Of a stretch of 64,000 nt of DNA, positions 17,750-26,235 are shown one piece after another (positions within the stretch are counted from its first letter, which is position 1; each line of letters starts with the position of its first letter). The DNA is taken from contig CATKXR010000008.1 of the NCBI GenBank assembly GCA_949840805.1, positions 1 to 64,000 of the forward strand, written 5' to 3'. Below the pieces are notes generated by a model, which ran no database searches, was not told the DNA's origin, and saw nothing but the letters and a program-made list of their open reading frames with translations. Source of the DNA: an uncultured Lachnospiraceae bacterium (lineage in GTDB: Bacteria; Bacillota; Clostridia; Lachnospirales; Lachnospiraceae). The position numbers were made by a program, and so were the translations under genes.

Positions 17750-18667
17750 TTAACTATCCAAATATTTCTCATGATAACTTTTAGCATATGTCATGATATA
17801 AATTGTCCGGTCAAATTGTGGGCGTTCATTCTCTTTAAAATTATTAAATAGATTATTTATGTCAGACACTTTATATACGGGCACTTCATGCTGTTCATAT
17901 CTGTATCTGCCATCTTCTTCAATAAACAGTTCACTATATTTTATCACTGCGCCTTCTACCAGCTCTTCATCATAACCTGGAATCCATGCGCCACTAGCAT
18001 CTACATAATAACCGTCTTCTGTCCAGCCATCAGACTTCATGATACCATAATAATCAAAATAATAGAACTTTCCGTCTATTTCTTTCCACGTATTTGATGT
18101 ATAAACACCATTTCCTTCGTTATAGCGGTATCCCTTATCTGTCTTTTGCCAGCCTGAATCTAATGCTTTAGCCTGATATCCATTAGCTGTTATTGCATAT
18201 TCCTTAAAATTCATTAGTTCGTCAGGTGAACTCATTGAATTTGGAAGCCTGTAAACGGATATACGCCAATCAGAAGATGTACTGTCATCTCTGATTTCAA
18301 TACTGTCTTTTCCATTAATCAAATTCTCTGCATAAGTAATCTTTGACATATCTAATTCCGTTAGCTTGCCATGATCTACATTTAATTGTGAACTTACAAT
18401 GGTTCCTCTGTCTACAACTAAATCACCTTCTTCAAGGCGATCTGTACCTACCATAATTACAACTCCATAATGAATCTTATAATGGCCAGGAGCTCCGCCA
18501 CCTGTTTCCAGGGCAACAACCCTTTGGCCATTGATTAATAATGGACAAGTTTCTTCTGCGGATATACCCGCATCATGGATTCCATAAGGTTGAGCATAAG
18601 ATAACAGTGGTAATGATAAACTCATTAGCAATGTTGATGATAAAACAATTAAACTTTTCTTTTTCAT
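17750..18667 (-). CDS. Secreted protein with wall-binding-type repeats (paralogue 2)
   Basis: 305 aa. Signal peptide MKKKSLIVLSSTLLMSLSLP with cleavage near LSYAQ. The N-terminal 120 residues are not recognised (VVIMVGTDRLEEGDLVVDRG resembles a small beta domain). It is followed by wall-repeat segments: DGKFYYFDYYGIMKSDGW, EDGYYVDASGAWIPG. The ATG at 18667 was chosen because it starts the signal peptide; the open frame continues 36 codons further upstream without a ribosome site. Its own promoter lies at 18789-18817. The tandem arrangement with 16966 suggests duplication. Confidence 0.75.
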   Translation of the reverse strand: MKKKSLIVLSSTLLMSLSLPLLSYAQPYGIHDAGISAEETCPLLINGQRVVALETGGGAPGHYKIHYGVVIMVGTDRLEEGDLVVDRGTIVSSQLNVDHGKLTELDMSKITYAENLINGKDSIEIRDDSTSSDWRISVYRLPNSMSSPDELMNFKEYAITANGYQAKALDSGWQKTDKGYRYNEGNGVYTSNTWKEIDGKFYYFDYYGIMKSDGWTEDGYYVDASGAWIPGYDEELVEGAVIKYSELFIEEDGRYRYEQHEVPVYKVSDINNLFNNFKENERPQFDRTIYIMTYAKSYHEKYLDS

Positions 18668-18788
18668 TGATGTCTGCCTTTCCTTCCATTCTTCTACACT
18701 CTTATAAACAGGGTTTGATCTTCCGTGGTTATAATTCCTGATTACTTTTGTTAGTACATTTGCCGTACTTTCCACTTTTTTTCTTTAA

Positions 18789-18817
18789 ATTATAGATCAA
18801 TATTTACGAAAAATCAA
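18789..18817 (-). promoter_or_regulatory. Promoter of the secreted-protein pair
   Basis: Minus strand TTGATT (18812-18817), 17-base spacer, TATAAT (18789-18794), in an AT-rich 280-base gap. It would give a leader of about 115 bases before the ATG at 18667. Nothing else is seen in this gap. Confidence 0.6.
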
Positions 18818-18946
18818 TTCAAATCGCTGCATATCTCCATATTTTACAAAAATGATACCAAACCACTGTCTGATAATTTCCTTTAATCATTTAAAAACCT
18901 CCTCCGGCCTCAAATCCTCTCCCCTCATCTCTTTCATCCCCGTCCC

Positions 18947-19768
18947 TCAGCAGTTCCCCACAAACACATAGTCCAGATATTTCCCTGCCGTCTCTGCCAG
19001 CTCATACACACGCCCCACATCCGTAGCCTCCCTGTCCGTCATGCGGTATCTGGGAAAAAAACGGGTTACATGAAGGGGAATATCCCGCCCCAGGGAAGCA
19101 ATCCATTTTGCCTCAGCCTCCATCTCCTCTGTCCCGTCATTCTCCCCGGGCACAATCAGCGTGGTCAGCTCCACATGGCAGTCCCTTACCGCCCTGGCGA
19201 TAAACGACTTCACGGCCTCCAAATCTCCCCCCAATCTCTTGTAATACTCCTCTGTAAACCCCTTCAGGTCAATATTCATGGCATCCACAAAGGGAAGCAG
19301 TTCCTCCAGTACCCAAAGACAGGCCGTGCCGTTTGTCACCATCACATTGTCCATACCCTTTTCCTTCACCAGCCTGGCCGTATCCCGCACATACTCCCAC
19401 CCCACCAAAGGCTCATTGTAGGTAAATGCCACCCCGGTATTGCCCGCCCTCTTACACGCTAAGGCTTTCGCCGCCAATTCCTCCGGCGTAATAAACACCG
19501 TCTCCAAATCATGGGACATGGATATCTCATGATTCTGGCAAAAAGGACATCGCAGGTTGCACCCGTAACTTCCCACTGACAAAACCAGTTTCCCCGGCCG
19601 AAACATTTTCAACGGCTTTTTCTCCACAGGATCCAGGGCCAGGGAAGCCGCCTGCCCGTAATTGACGCACACAATCCGTCCCTCCACATTCTTTCTGGCC
19701 CCGCAGAGGCCCCTCTGTCCCTCCTCAAGGCTGCAGCGATGCACGCACACCGGACAAGTTATTTTCAT
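18947..19768 (-). CDS. amrS: Radical SAM enzyme of the AmmeMemoRadiSam type (PflA-like)
   Basis: 273 aa. The cluster motif C70-x3-C74-x2-C77 (GCNLRCPFCQN) binds the 4Fe-4S cluster and SAM. Four extra cysteines at the N-terminus (CPVCVHRC and GLCGAR) and KPLKMFRPGKLVLSVGSYG are typical of the AmmeMemoRadiSam subgroup rather than of true pyruvate formate-lyase activases. The partner genes AMMECR1 and Memo are not in this window. Substrate unknown. AAGGAGG precedes the ATG. Confidence 0.85.
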   Translation of the reverse strand: MKITCPVCVHRCSLEEGQRGLCGARKNVEGRIVCVNYGQAASLALDPVEKKPLKMFRPGKLVLSVGSYGCNLRCPFCQNHEISMSHDLETVFITPEELAAKALACKRAGNTGVAFTYNEPLVGWEYVRDTARLVKEKGMDNVMVTNGTACLWVLEELLPFVDAMNIDLKGFTEEYYKRLGGDLEAVKSFIARAVRDCHVELTTLIVPGENDGTEEMEAEAKWIASLGRDIPLHVTRFFPRYRMTDREATDVGRVYELAETAGKYLDYVFVGNC

Positions 19769-19869
19769 AACGCCCCTGACCTCCTTGTTAGTAAATGTTC
19801 TGATTTTTCATTCCGGCCATATTTTGACAGACACACAAACAAAAATCCTGCCGGTTTTATAAAAAAGAA

Positions 19870-19898
19870 TTGATAGATTTAAGCCGTACCTTTATAAT
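19870..19898 (+). promoter_or_regulatory. Promoter of yitT
   Basis: Plus strand TTGATA (19870-19875), 17-base spacer, TATAAT (19893-19898). It gives a leader of roughly 90 bases before the ATG at 19997. Confidence 0.65.
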
Positions 19899-19996
19899 AT
19901 GCTGTACACCCGTACTGCCTTGCGGAAACTCCGGTAAAGAAAGCCAGTACCAGACGAAAAATCTTTATGGAAAACAAACCAGGGGGAAGACGAAAA

Positions 19997-20860
19997 ATGA
20001 ATTGGACTCATCGGATGCAGCAAATCAAATACGCGGTTTTCCTGATATCAGGCTCCGTCATATACGGAATCGGAACTCATTGTTTTGTCATGCCGGCCAA
20101 CATTGCACCGGGCGGCGCGGTAGGGCTTGCCCTGATTGTCAATTATCTAACCGGGCTCCCTGTGGGAGTCCTGACTATCCTTCTCAATATTCCATTGCTG
20201 GCTCTTGCCTGGTTTATGCTCAGCCGGCGATTTGTCATAACCACAGGCATCGCCTGCATCGTCTGTTCTTTGATTCTGGACTTCGGAGTCGCGCCCGTGT
20301 TTCCCGTCTATGGAGGCGACCGGCTGATGAGCAGCCTTTTTGGCGGAATTCTGGTGGGAACCGGCATGGCCTGTATTTTTATGACAGGCTCCACCACCGG
20401 CGGGACAGATATTTTAGGATATATCCTTCAGAAAAAGAAGCCCCATATCTCTATCGGAAAAGCATTGCTTATGGTAGACGGGATTATCCTTTTACTATCC
20501 ATCTATGTGTTTCAAAATGTAGAAGCAGGGCTTTTCGGGCTCATCAGCCTGTTTGCTCAGACAAGGGTGATGGATGCCATTATTTACGGCAATGACATCG
20601 GCAGCATGGTAACGATTGTCACCAGATATCCGGAGAAAATCACGCAGGGAATCCTGACGGAGTTAGAGCGCAGCGCGACAGTGATGGACGGAAAGGGCGC
20701 CTACAGCAAAGCAGACGTGAAAGTGCTTCTTTGCAGTATCCGTAAACATGAATTTTACAAATTAAAAAGAATTATCTATTCTTCGGATCCTGACGCATTT
20801 ATTATGGTTACAGAGACCACCGAGGTCTTTGGCGAAGGTTTTAAAGAGATGGATCCATAA
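19997..20860 (+). CDS. YitT family membrane protein
   Basis: 287 aa from the ATG at 19997, which follows GGGGGA; an in-frame ATG at 19967 lacks a ribosome site. About five membrane helices in the first 180 residues (DUF161 type: GIGTHCFVMPANIAPGG, GSTTGGTDILGYI). A soluble C-terminal DUF2179 domain ends VTETTEVFGEGFKEMDP. Family members are widespread in Firmicutes and mostly uncharacterised. One of the few plus-strand genes; it faces thrS tail to tail. Confidence 0.88.
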   Translation: MNWTHRMQQIKYAVFLISGSVIYGIGTHCFVMPANIAPGGAVGLALIVNYLTGLPVGVLTILLNIPLLALAWFMLSRRFVITTGIACIVCSLILDFGVAPVFPVYGGDRLMSSLFGGILVGTGMACIFMTGSTTGGTDILGYILQKKKPHISIGKALLMVDGIILLLSIYVFQNVEAGLFGLISLFAQTRVMDAIIYGNDIGSMVTIVTRYPEKITQGILTELERSATVMDGKGAYSKADVKVLLCSIRKHEFYKLKRIIYSSDPDAFIMVTETTEVFGEGFKEMDP

Positions 20861-20866
20861 CGGGCC

Positions 20867-20913
20867 AAAAGAAAAGGGGATGTCACAAAATACGGCTATT
20901 TTGCGTCATCCCC
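20867..20913 (-). terminator. Terminator of thrS (shared hairpin with yitT)
   Basis: GGGGATG (20876-20882) pairs with CATCCCC (20907-20913); inner arms ACAAAATA and TATTTTG extend the stem. On the minus strand it is followed by TTTTCTTTT. On the plus strand no T-run follows, so it mainly ends thrS transcripts. Confidence 0.8.
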
Positions 20914-20941
20914 TTCCCCGGTTCTCCCGTTCTCTGCCAGG

Positions 20942-22897
20942 TCAGGCTTCCGCTTCGATCTCCCGGATCTTCTTCGTCCTGATCTCCTCACAGATCTCAC
21001 CGATAAAGACATCCAGGGCCTTCTGTCCCTCATCTCCCAGGTAGCGGCTTCTCACGGAAACCACTCCGTCTTCCTGCTCCTTGGCGCCTACCACCAGCAT
21101 ATAGGGTACGCGGTCCAGGCGGGCTTCACGGATCTTATAGCCCATCTTTTCCGAACGCTCATCCACAGAGCAGCGGATTCCATTGGCCTTCAGCTTTCTC
21201 TCCACCTGTGCCGCGTACTCGTGGAATTTCTCGGAAATCGGAATCACACGTACCTGCTCCGGACACAGCCAGGTGGGGAACAGGCCTGCGTATTTCTCAA
21301 TCAGCCATGCCAGGGTTCTTTCATAACACCCCATGGAAGTTCTGTGGATAATGTAGGGACGCTTTTTATCTCCGTTCTCATCAATGTAGTACATGTCAAA
21401 CTGTTCTGCCAGCAAGGCATCCCACTGGATGGTAATCATGGTATCCTCTTTGCCATAAACGTTCTTTGCATTGATATCCACTTTCGGCCCGTAGAAAGCA
21501 GCTTCTCCCACGTCCTCCACAAACGGAATCTTCAGCTCCTGAAGCATGGTACGGATATGCCCTTCCGTCTCCTCCCATACTTCCGGAGAACCAATATATT
21601 TTTCCGTATTTTCCGGATCCCATTTAGACAAATGGTAGGTCACATCCTCTTCCACACCCAATACCTGCAGGCAATGCTGGGCCAGGGCAATACAGTCCTT
21701 AAACTCTTTTACCATCTGATCCGGCCTTACGATCAAATGTCCCTCGGAAATCGTAAACTGCCGTACCCGGGTCAGGCCGTGCATCTCGCCGGAATCCTCA
21801 TTGCGGAACAACGTAGAAGTCTCGCCGTAACGCAGAGGCAGGTCGCGGTAACTGTGCTGCTCCGCCTTATATACATAGTACTGGAAGGGGCAGGTCATGG
21901 GACGGAGGGCAAATACCTCCTTCTCCTTTTCCTCATCTCCCAGCACAAACATTCCCTCCTTATAGTGGTCCCAATGTCCGGAGATCTTATAGAGGTCGCT
22001 CTTGGCCATAAGCGGCGTCTTGGTACGGACATATCCCCACTCATTATCCTCCAGATCTTCAATCCATCTCTGAAGCTCTTTGATGATAATCACGCCTTTC
22101 GGCATCAGAAGCGGGAGCCCCTGGCCGATCACGTCCACGGTGGTGAACAGTTTCATCTCACGGCCCAGCTTGTTATGATCCCTCTTTTTCGCCTCCTCCA
22201 GGTTGTTTAAATGCTCTTCCAGTTCTTCCTTGGAACCATAAGCCGTTCCGTAGATACGGGCCAGCATCTGATTCTTTTCGCTGCCCCTCCAGTAAGCTCC
22301 GGAAGAGGAGATCAGCTTAAACGCCTTGACCCCCTTGGTGCTCATCAGATGAGGCCCTGCGCACAAATCCACCCAGCCGCCCTGGGAATAGAAGGAAATT
22401 TCCGCATCTTCCGGAAGGTCTTCGATCAGCTCTACCTTATAAGGCTCCTTCTTCTCCTTGAAAAACGCGATGGCTTCCTCCCTGGACTTGGTAAAACGCT
22501 CAATCTTCGCCCCCTTCTTAATGATCTTCTTCATTTCCTTTTCAATCGCATCCAGATCTTCCCTGGAAAACGGGGCGCTCTCAAAATCATAATAAAATCC
22601 GGTATCAATCGAAGGCCCGATGGTCACTTTGGCGTTGGGGAATAAGGTCTGTACTGCCTCTGCCAGCACGTGGGAAGCCGTATGGCGCAGAACCGCCAGG
22701 CCTTTTTCATCCTTTGCCGTAAGGATATTCAGCCGGCAGTCTTTGTCCAGCACGGTGCGCAGATCCGCCACCTCGCCGTCCACCTCACCGGCACATGCCG
22801 CCCGGGCCAGCCCTTCACTGATATCATATGCAATATCAATAATGGATTTTGGCTCGGAATATTCCTTCGTCGAACCATCTTTTAATGTAATAATCAT
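20942..22897 (-). CDS. thrS: Threonyl-tRNA synthetase
   Basis: Charges tRNA-Thr. 651 aa: TGS domain (IITLKDGSTKEY) and editing domain with HTASHVLAEA. The class II catalytic core has GPHLMSTKG, RPMTCPFQYY (zinc-binding Cys) and MHGLTRVRQF; the anticodon-binding domain carries RVIPISEKFHEYA. The ATG at 22897 follows the T-box; the longer frame upstream to 23050 is the T-box read as protein. Expression is controlled by the T-box and promoter upstream. Downstream is the terminator at 20867. Confidence 0.97.
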   Translation of the reverse strand: MIITLKDGSTKEYSEPKSIIDIAYDISEGLARAACAGEVDGEVADLRTVLDKDCRLNILTAKDEKGLAVLRHTASHVLAEAVQTLFPNAKVTIGPSIDTGFYYDFESAPFSREDLDAIEKEMKKIIKKGAKIERFTKSREEAIAFFKEKKEPYKVELIEDLPEDAEISFYSQGGWVDLCAGPHLMSTKGVKAFKLISSSGAYWRGSEKNQMLARIYGTAYGSKEELEEHLNNLEEAKKRDHNKLGREMKLFTTVDVIGQGLPLLMPKGVIIIKELQRWIEDLEDNEWGYVRTKTPLMAKSDLYKISGHWDHYKEGMFVLGDEEKEKEVFALRPMTCPFQYYVYKAEQHSYRDLPLRYGETSTLFRNEDSGEMHGLTRVRQFTISEGHLIVRPDQMVKEFKDCIALAQHCLQVLGVEEDVTYHLSKWDPENTEKYIGSPEVWEETEGHIRTMLQELKIPFVEDVGEAAFYGPKVDINAKNVYGKEDTMITIQWDALLAEQFDMYYIDENGDKKRPYIIHRTSMGCYERTLAWLIEKYAGLFPTWLCPEQVRVIPISEKFHEYAAQVERKLKANGIRCSVDERSEKMGYKIREARLDRVPYMLVVGAKEQEDGVVSVRSRYLGDEGQKALDVFIGEICEEIRTKKIREIEAEA

Positions 22898-22927
22898 ATC
22901 TTTTTTACTTCCTTTCTGCTGAATAAT

Positions 22928-23210
22928 AAAAAGCCCGTCCCTGTAATTCCGAAAAATTACAAGGGACGAGCTAAAGTTCTTAGTCGCGGTTCCACCCTTT
23001 TTGCTGCCTGCCAAAACAGGAAACCTCTTCATTGATGGTAACGGAATCACCGGACCTCATTAGGGCCACTCGGAGCTGGTCTTCGAATGCTTCTGCCATA
23101 AGATGCTTCCACCACCGAATTTTGTACTCTTTCGGGCATCTCTCTCTGGAAAGTTCCGCATTTTACTGGTCTCGTCAACGTGTTGCCTTTATCTGCGCTG
23201 CTTTTATCCT
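22928..23210 (-). promoter_or_regulatory. T-box riboswitch (threonine) upstream of thrS
   Basis: The minus strand contains the T-box sequence GGGTGGAACCGCG (22985-22997), which pairs with uncharged tRNA ends. A terminator of GCTCGTCCCTTGTAATT-type arms runs into a T-run at 22928-22971. In stem I, GAAGACCAGCTCCGAGTGG contains ACC (23078-23080) as the likely threonine specifier codon. Uncharged tRNA-Thr would block the terminator and switch thrS on. Confidence 0.93.
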
Positions 23211-23212
23211 TT

Positions 23213-23240
23213 ATTATAACCCAAAAAAACAGATTGTCAA
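23213..23240 (-). promoter_or_regulatory. Promoter of the thrS T-box transcript
   Basis: Minus strand TTGACA (23235-23240), 16-base T-rich spacer, TATAAT (23213-23218). The start would fall at about 23206, the 5' end of the T-box. Confidence 0.8.
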
Positions 23241-23281
23241 TTACTATTTACATCCTTCGGGCGGCCCGCGCTTTTAAAATT

Positions 23282-24271
23282 TCACTCAAATACCGCCTGA
23301 TGAATCCCCTCGGAAATCGTAAAACTCAAACGCCCTATCCTCTCGTCAATATCGGGCGGCGTCACATAAAGGCTTCCGAACTCCGGCTCCAGAAGCTCCC
23401 GGATCAGGTCATACTGTTCATCCGGGGACATTTCCTGGATAAAATCTCCCATGCCTTTGGTTGACATGCTGTTTGACAGAGTCTCAATCATGGTATTTAC
23501 CGTGTCATGGACAATGGCCGCCGCTCCCACCACGGTCGGCACCCCAATGGCCAGGACCGGCACTCCCAGGCTCTCCTTTGTCAGGCTGTGCCGATGGTTT
23601 CCCACACCTGAGCCGGGATGGATTCCCGTATCTGTCACCTGGATCGTCGTGCCGAGCCTGCGGATGCTCCTGGCCGCCAAAGCGTCAATGGCAATCACAA
23701 GATCCGGCTTTGTCTCCCGGATAACACCTTTTAAAATTTCCGCCGTTTCCATGCCGGTCTGCGCCATAACCCCGGGCACGATCCCGCTCAGCACCGGAAG
23801 GCCTTTCTCCCTGCAAAATCCTTCCCCGTACTGCTGCTCCAAATGCCGCGTCACCTGCAGGTTTCCCACTGCTTTCGGCCCTAATGCATCCGGCGTCACC
23901 GAAGGATTGCCAAGTCCGACCACTAAGATCTTCCATTGTTTTTCCTTTATCATACTGCCGATTAGCTTGCGGATATGCCTGGCCAGCTCTTCTGACACCT
24001 GTTCATGATAATCCTCATCCTTTTTGGCAAGCTGGTCCGCCTCCAGCGTCAGGTAGGTTCCCTTCGGCTTTCCCATGGCCCGGGCCCCGCGTTCATCCAG
24101 TATCTTCACCTCTGTCAGCTTCACCTGGCTCTCATCATCCTGCCATTCCCGCAAAGAGACCCCCGAGATCTCCCCGCCGTCTCCCGGAAAGCTTTCCCTC
24201 TCCTCCAGCGCCAGATCCGTTCTCACCTCAAAATCCGGTTTTTCCTTCTCTATCACGTAATCCATTGCCAT
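23282..24271 (-). CDS. gpr: GPR germination protease
   Basis: Aspartic-type endopeptidase (family A25) that degrades small acid-soluble spore proteins on germination. The N-terminal propeptide/cleavage region EVRTDLALEERE is characteristic. Also seen: VVGLGNPSVTPDALGP, SGIVPGVMAQTGMETAEI and HPGSGVGNHRHSLTKESLG. 329 aa, normal length. It marks the organism as a spore former. ATG at 24271 or 24265 (both behind AAAGGAGAAGA). Probably forespore-expressed, though no sigma-G site was confirmed. Confidence 0.95.
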   Translation of the reverse strand: MAMDYVIEKEKPDFEVRTDLALEERESFPGDGGEISGVSLREWQDDESQVKLTEVKILDERGARAMGKPKGTYLTLEADQLAKKDEDYHEQVSEELARHIRKLIGSMIKEKQWKILVVGLGNPSVTPDALGPKAVGNLQVTRHLEQQYGEGFCREKGLPVLSGIVPGVMAQTGMETAEILKGVIRETKPDLVIAIDALAARSIRRLGTTIQVTDTGIHPGSGVGNHRHSLTKESLGVPVLAIGVPTVVGAAAIVHDTVNTMIETLSNSMSTKGMGDFIQEMSPDEQYDLIRELLEPEFGSLYVTPPDIDERIGRLSFTISEGIHQAVFE

Positions 24272-24379
24272 AACATTCTTCTCCTTTACTTCTCGTTAAT
24301 ACTTTGCTGCATAAATTCAAGCAACGCTGCACTGGTAGTTTTCACTGGTAGTTTTCTTCAAAATCCACCAAAATATGTA

Positions 24380-24408
24380 TTGACAATTCTCCCCGGATTC
24401 GCTAGAAT
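24380..24408 (+). promoter_or_regulatory. Promoter of rpsT
   Basis: Plus strand TTGACA (24380-24385), 17-base spacer, TAGAAT (24403-24408). A tandem 13-bp repeat, ACTGGTAGTTTTC twice, lies 30 bases upstream. Confidence 0.75.
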
Positions 24409-24495
24409 AAAACAGTATGTTTACATTGAACTGTCCGTGTCCAGGCTTTGATGCAAACCAGCGATTATAAATCATAAATATCGGAGGTGAACAGA

Positions 24496-24759
24496 TTGGC
24501 AAATATTAAATCTGCAAAAAAAAGAATCTTAGTAAATGAGACAAAAGCTGCAAGAAATAAAGCGATTCGCTCCAAGGTGAAGACTGCCTGCAAGAAAGTG
24601 GATGCCGCCGTGGCTGCCGGCGACAAAGCTGCCGCTGCCGCATGCCTGACCGCTGCGATTTCCGAGATTGACAAGGCTTGTACCAAAGGGGTATATCATA
24701 AGAATACCGCTTCCAGGAAGGTATCCCGTCTGTCCAAGGCTGTAAATACTATCGCTTAA
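24496..24759 (+). CDS. rpsT: 30S ribosomal protein S20
   Basis: 87 aa, basic, helical: ANIKSAKKRILVNETKAARN at the start and YHKNTASRKVSRLSKAVN at the end are the S20 signatures. The start is the TTG at 24496 behind GGAGGTGA; the in-frame GTG at 24487 lies inside that ribosome site. A weak TTG start is usual for S20 and is linked to its autoregulation in enterobacteria. Single-gene transcript between the promoter at 24380 and the terminator at 24792. Confidence 0.96.
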   Translation: MANIKSAKKRILVNETKAARNKAIRSKVKTACKKVDAAVAAGDKAAAAACLTAAISEIDKACTKGVYHKNTASRKVSRLSKAVNTIA

Positions 24760-24791
24760 TCAAATATTGATACGCAACAAGACCATAAGAA

Positions 24792-24836
24792 AAGGGTTCT
24801 TATCCGGATGGTGTGCCGGATAAGGACCCTTTTTTC
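24792..24836 (+). terminator. Terminator of rpsT
   Basis: GGGTTCTTATCCGG pairs with CCGGATAAGGACCC across an 8-base loop, then TTTTTT. Confidence 0.9.
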
Positions 24837-24942
24837 TCCCTTTTTCCAATCATTCCGTTTTACCATGTATATCTGCTTATCCAGTTATGGATAATATGCA
24901 TTATCGGATAATACTGGTTTAATAAATACAGAGGTGAAACGA

Positions 24943-25188
24943 ATGATAGTTTATGACCGGCTCTGGAAAACCATGAAAGACAAAGGCATCAGCCAATACC
25001 GCCTGATCAAGTACTTCGGCTTCAGCGCCGGACAGATCGGACGCCTGAAAAAGAATGCCTATATATCCACCCACACTCTTGATGTTTTGTGTACCATCTT
25101 AAACTGTCCTGTGGAAGATATCCTTGAATTCCGCAGAGACCCTTCCCTGAGTACAGAACTGGGAATTGATAAACCTGATGAACCATAA
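24943..25188 (+). CDS. Small XRE/Cro-type helix-turn-helix regulator
   Basis: 81 aa, essentially one HTH domain: ISQYRLIKYFGFSAGQIGRL (recognition region) and TLDVLCTILNCPVEDILEF, typical of the HTH_26 family. ATG at 24943 with GAGGTG upstream; a GTG at 24934 overlaps that site. Monocistronic, flanked by unrelated genes, so its target cannot be inferred. Such short Cro-like proteins are often remnants of mobile elements or local regulators. Confidence 0.8.
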   Translation: MIVYDRLWKTMKDKGISQYRLIKYFGFSAGQIGRLKKNAYISTHTLDVLCTILNCPVEDILEFRRDPSLSTELGIDKPDEP

Positions 25189-25285
25189 TCGTTCTGGCTT
25201 TGATGGCGGTGGACCGCCGCCAGGACACGCAGCAGGGGCGCAGACCGCTATAAAACCGCCGGCTTTGGCGTACCGGCCAAACGGC

Positions 25286-26134
25286 TCAGCCGTTACCGCG
25301 TCCTTCTCCCTGCTGTTTTTTGATGTCAAAACCCTGGTACAGCGTTTTCTCCGCTTCTTTTGCATGCCGTACATACATCTGCCGGATTCCTTTATACTCC
25401 CCCAATCCTTTCATTACACATTCCACCTGATACCCTTTTTTCAAAAACCGAGATTTCCAGGAATCTTCATGATCTCCGGCCATATCCCTGCAGGCATGCT
25501 CCCCCGCCACTACCAAAAACGGCGTCAGGACCACCCGGCAGGAACGGCGGCTGTCCGCCAGGGCTGCCATATTATCCAAAGTCGGGGACGCCTCCACCGT
25601 TCCCACCAGGCAGTCTGTAAAGCCCTGCTGAAAAAATGCCTGCTGCAGCCGTGCATAAGAGTGATTGGCCGCATGCTCCGTGCCATGCCCCATAAAAATC
25701 CGGTCCGTATCCGGCCGGCAAAAACCTTCCAGTTCTCTCCCCACAATTCCCGCCGCCTCCTGATAGTCTTCCTCTGATGACAGAAGCGGCTCCCCGCACG
25801 CCAGATGATCAAAAAGTCCCCGATAACCGCCAAGAATTTCCTGCATCCGGCCGTATTCAAAGCCGCGGATTACATGGGTAGCCTGTACCAGCACGGTCTT
25901 AAATCCGTCCTTCAAGAGGCGCTCCAGAGCTTCTGTTACACTGTCCACCCATATTCCGTCCCGCTCCCGCAAAATCCGTATAATAGTCGGGCTGGTATAT
26001 GCACGCCGAAACTCATAGCCTGCAAATGCCTCTTTCAGATCCTTTTCAATCACATCCAGGGTCTTCTCCCTGGTTTCACGGTAACTGGTGCCAAAACTCA
26101 CTGCCAGGATCGCCCGCTTTTCCTGATTCTCCAT
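25286..26134 (-). CDS. cbiK: Sirohydrochlorin cobaltochelatase (CbiK type)
   Basis: 282 aa. Class II chelatase that inserts Co(II) (or Fe) in anaerobic B12/siroheme synthesis. N-terminal AILAVSFGTSYRETREKT and the two active-site histidine motifs FMGHGTEHAANHSY and LVVAGEHACRDMAGDHEDSW match CbiK. No other cobalamin gene lies in this window, so this may be a detached pathway copy. GGAGAATAAAC precedes the ATG. Between it and the upstream puuD-like gene are tandem 26-27-bp repeats. Confidence 0.9.
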   Translation of the reverse strand: MENQEKRAILAVSFGTSYRETREKTLDVIEKDLKEAFAGYEFRRAYTSPTIIRILRERDGIWVDSVTEALERLLKDGFKTVLVQATHVIRGFEYGRMQEILGGYRGLFDHLACGEPLLSSEEDYQEAAGIVGRELEGFCRPDTDRIFMGHGTEHAANHSYARLQQAFFQQGFTDCLVGTVEASPTLDNMAALADSRRSCRVVLTPFLVVAGEHACRDMAGDHEDSWKSRFLKKGYQVECVMKGLGEYKGIRQMYVRHAKEAEKTLYQGFDIKKQQGEGRGNG

Positions 26135-26161
26135 GTTTATTCTCCGTTTGCCTGCTTTTTT

Positions 26162-26235
26162 ATCTTCTCTGCTTCCCGCCTGTTTTTTATCTTCTCTGCT
26201 TCCCGCCTGTTTTTATCTTCTCTGCTTCCCGCCTG
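26162..26235. repeat. Tandem 26-27-bp repeat, 2.8 units
   Basis: The unit ATCTTCTCTGCTTCCCGCC followed by TGTTTTT(T) occurs at 26162, 26189 and 26215; the last is partial. The stop codon of the hydrolase gene (26213) lies at the junction of the second and third units, so the third encodes the protein's final residues (AGGKQRR) and the other two fill the gap before cbiK. Confidence 0.9.

Noticed and set aside
23051-23277. Short plus-strand frame over the T-box
   Set aside because: Lies entirely within the T-box and promoter of thrS; no independent support.
25196-25285. GC-rich small palindromes (GGCGGT/ACCGCC, ACGGCTCAGCCGT) between the HTH gene and cbiK
   Set aside because: No T-run and no second copy seen; could be a weak convergent terminator but support is insufficient.
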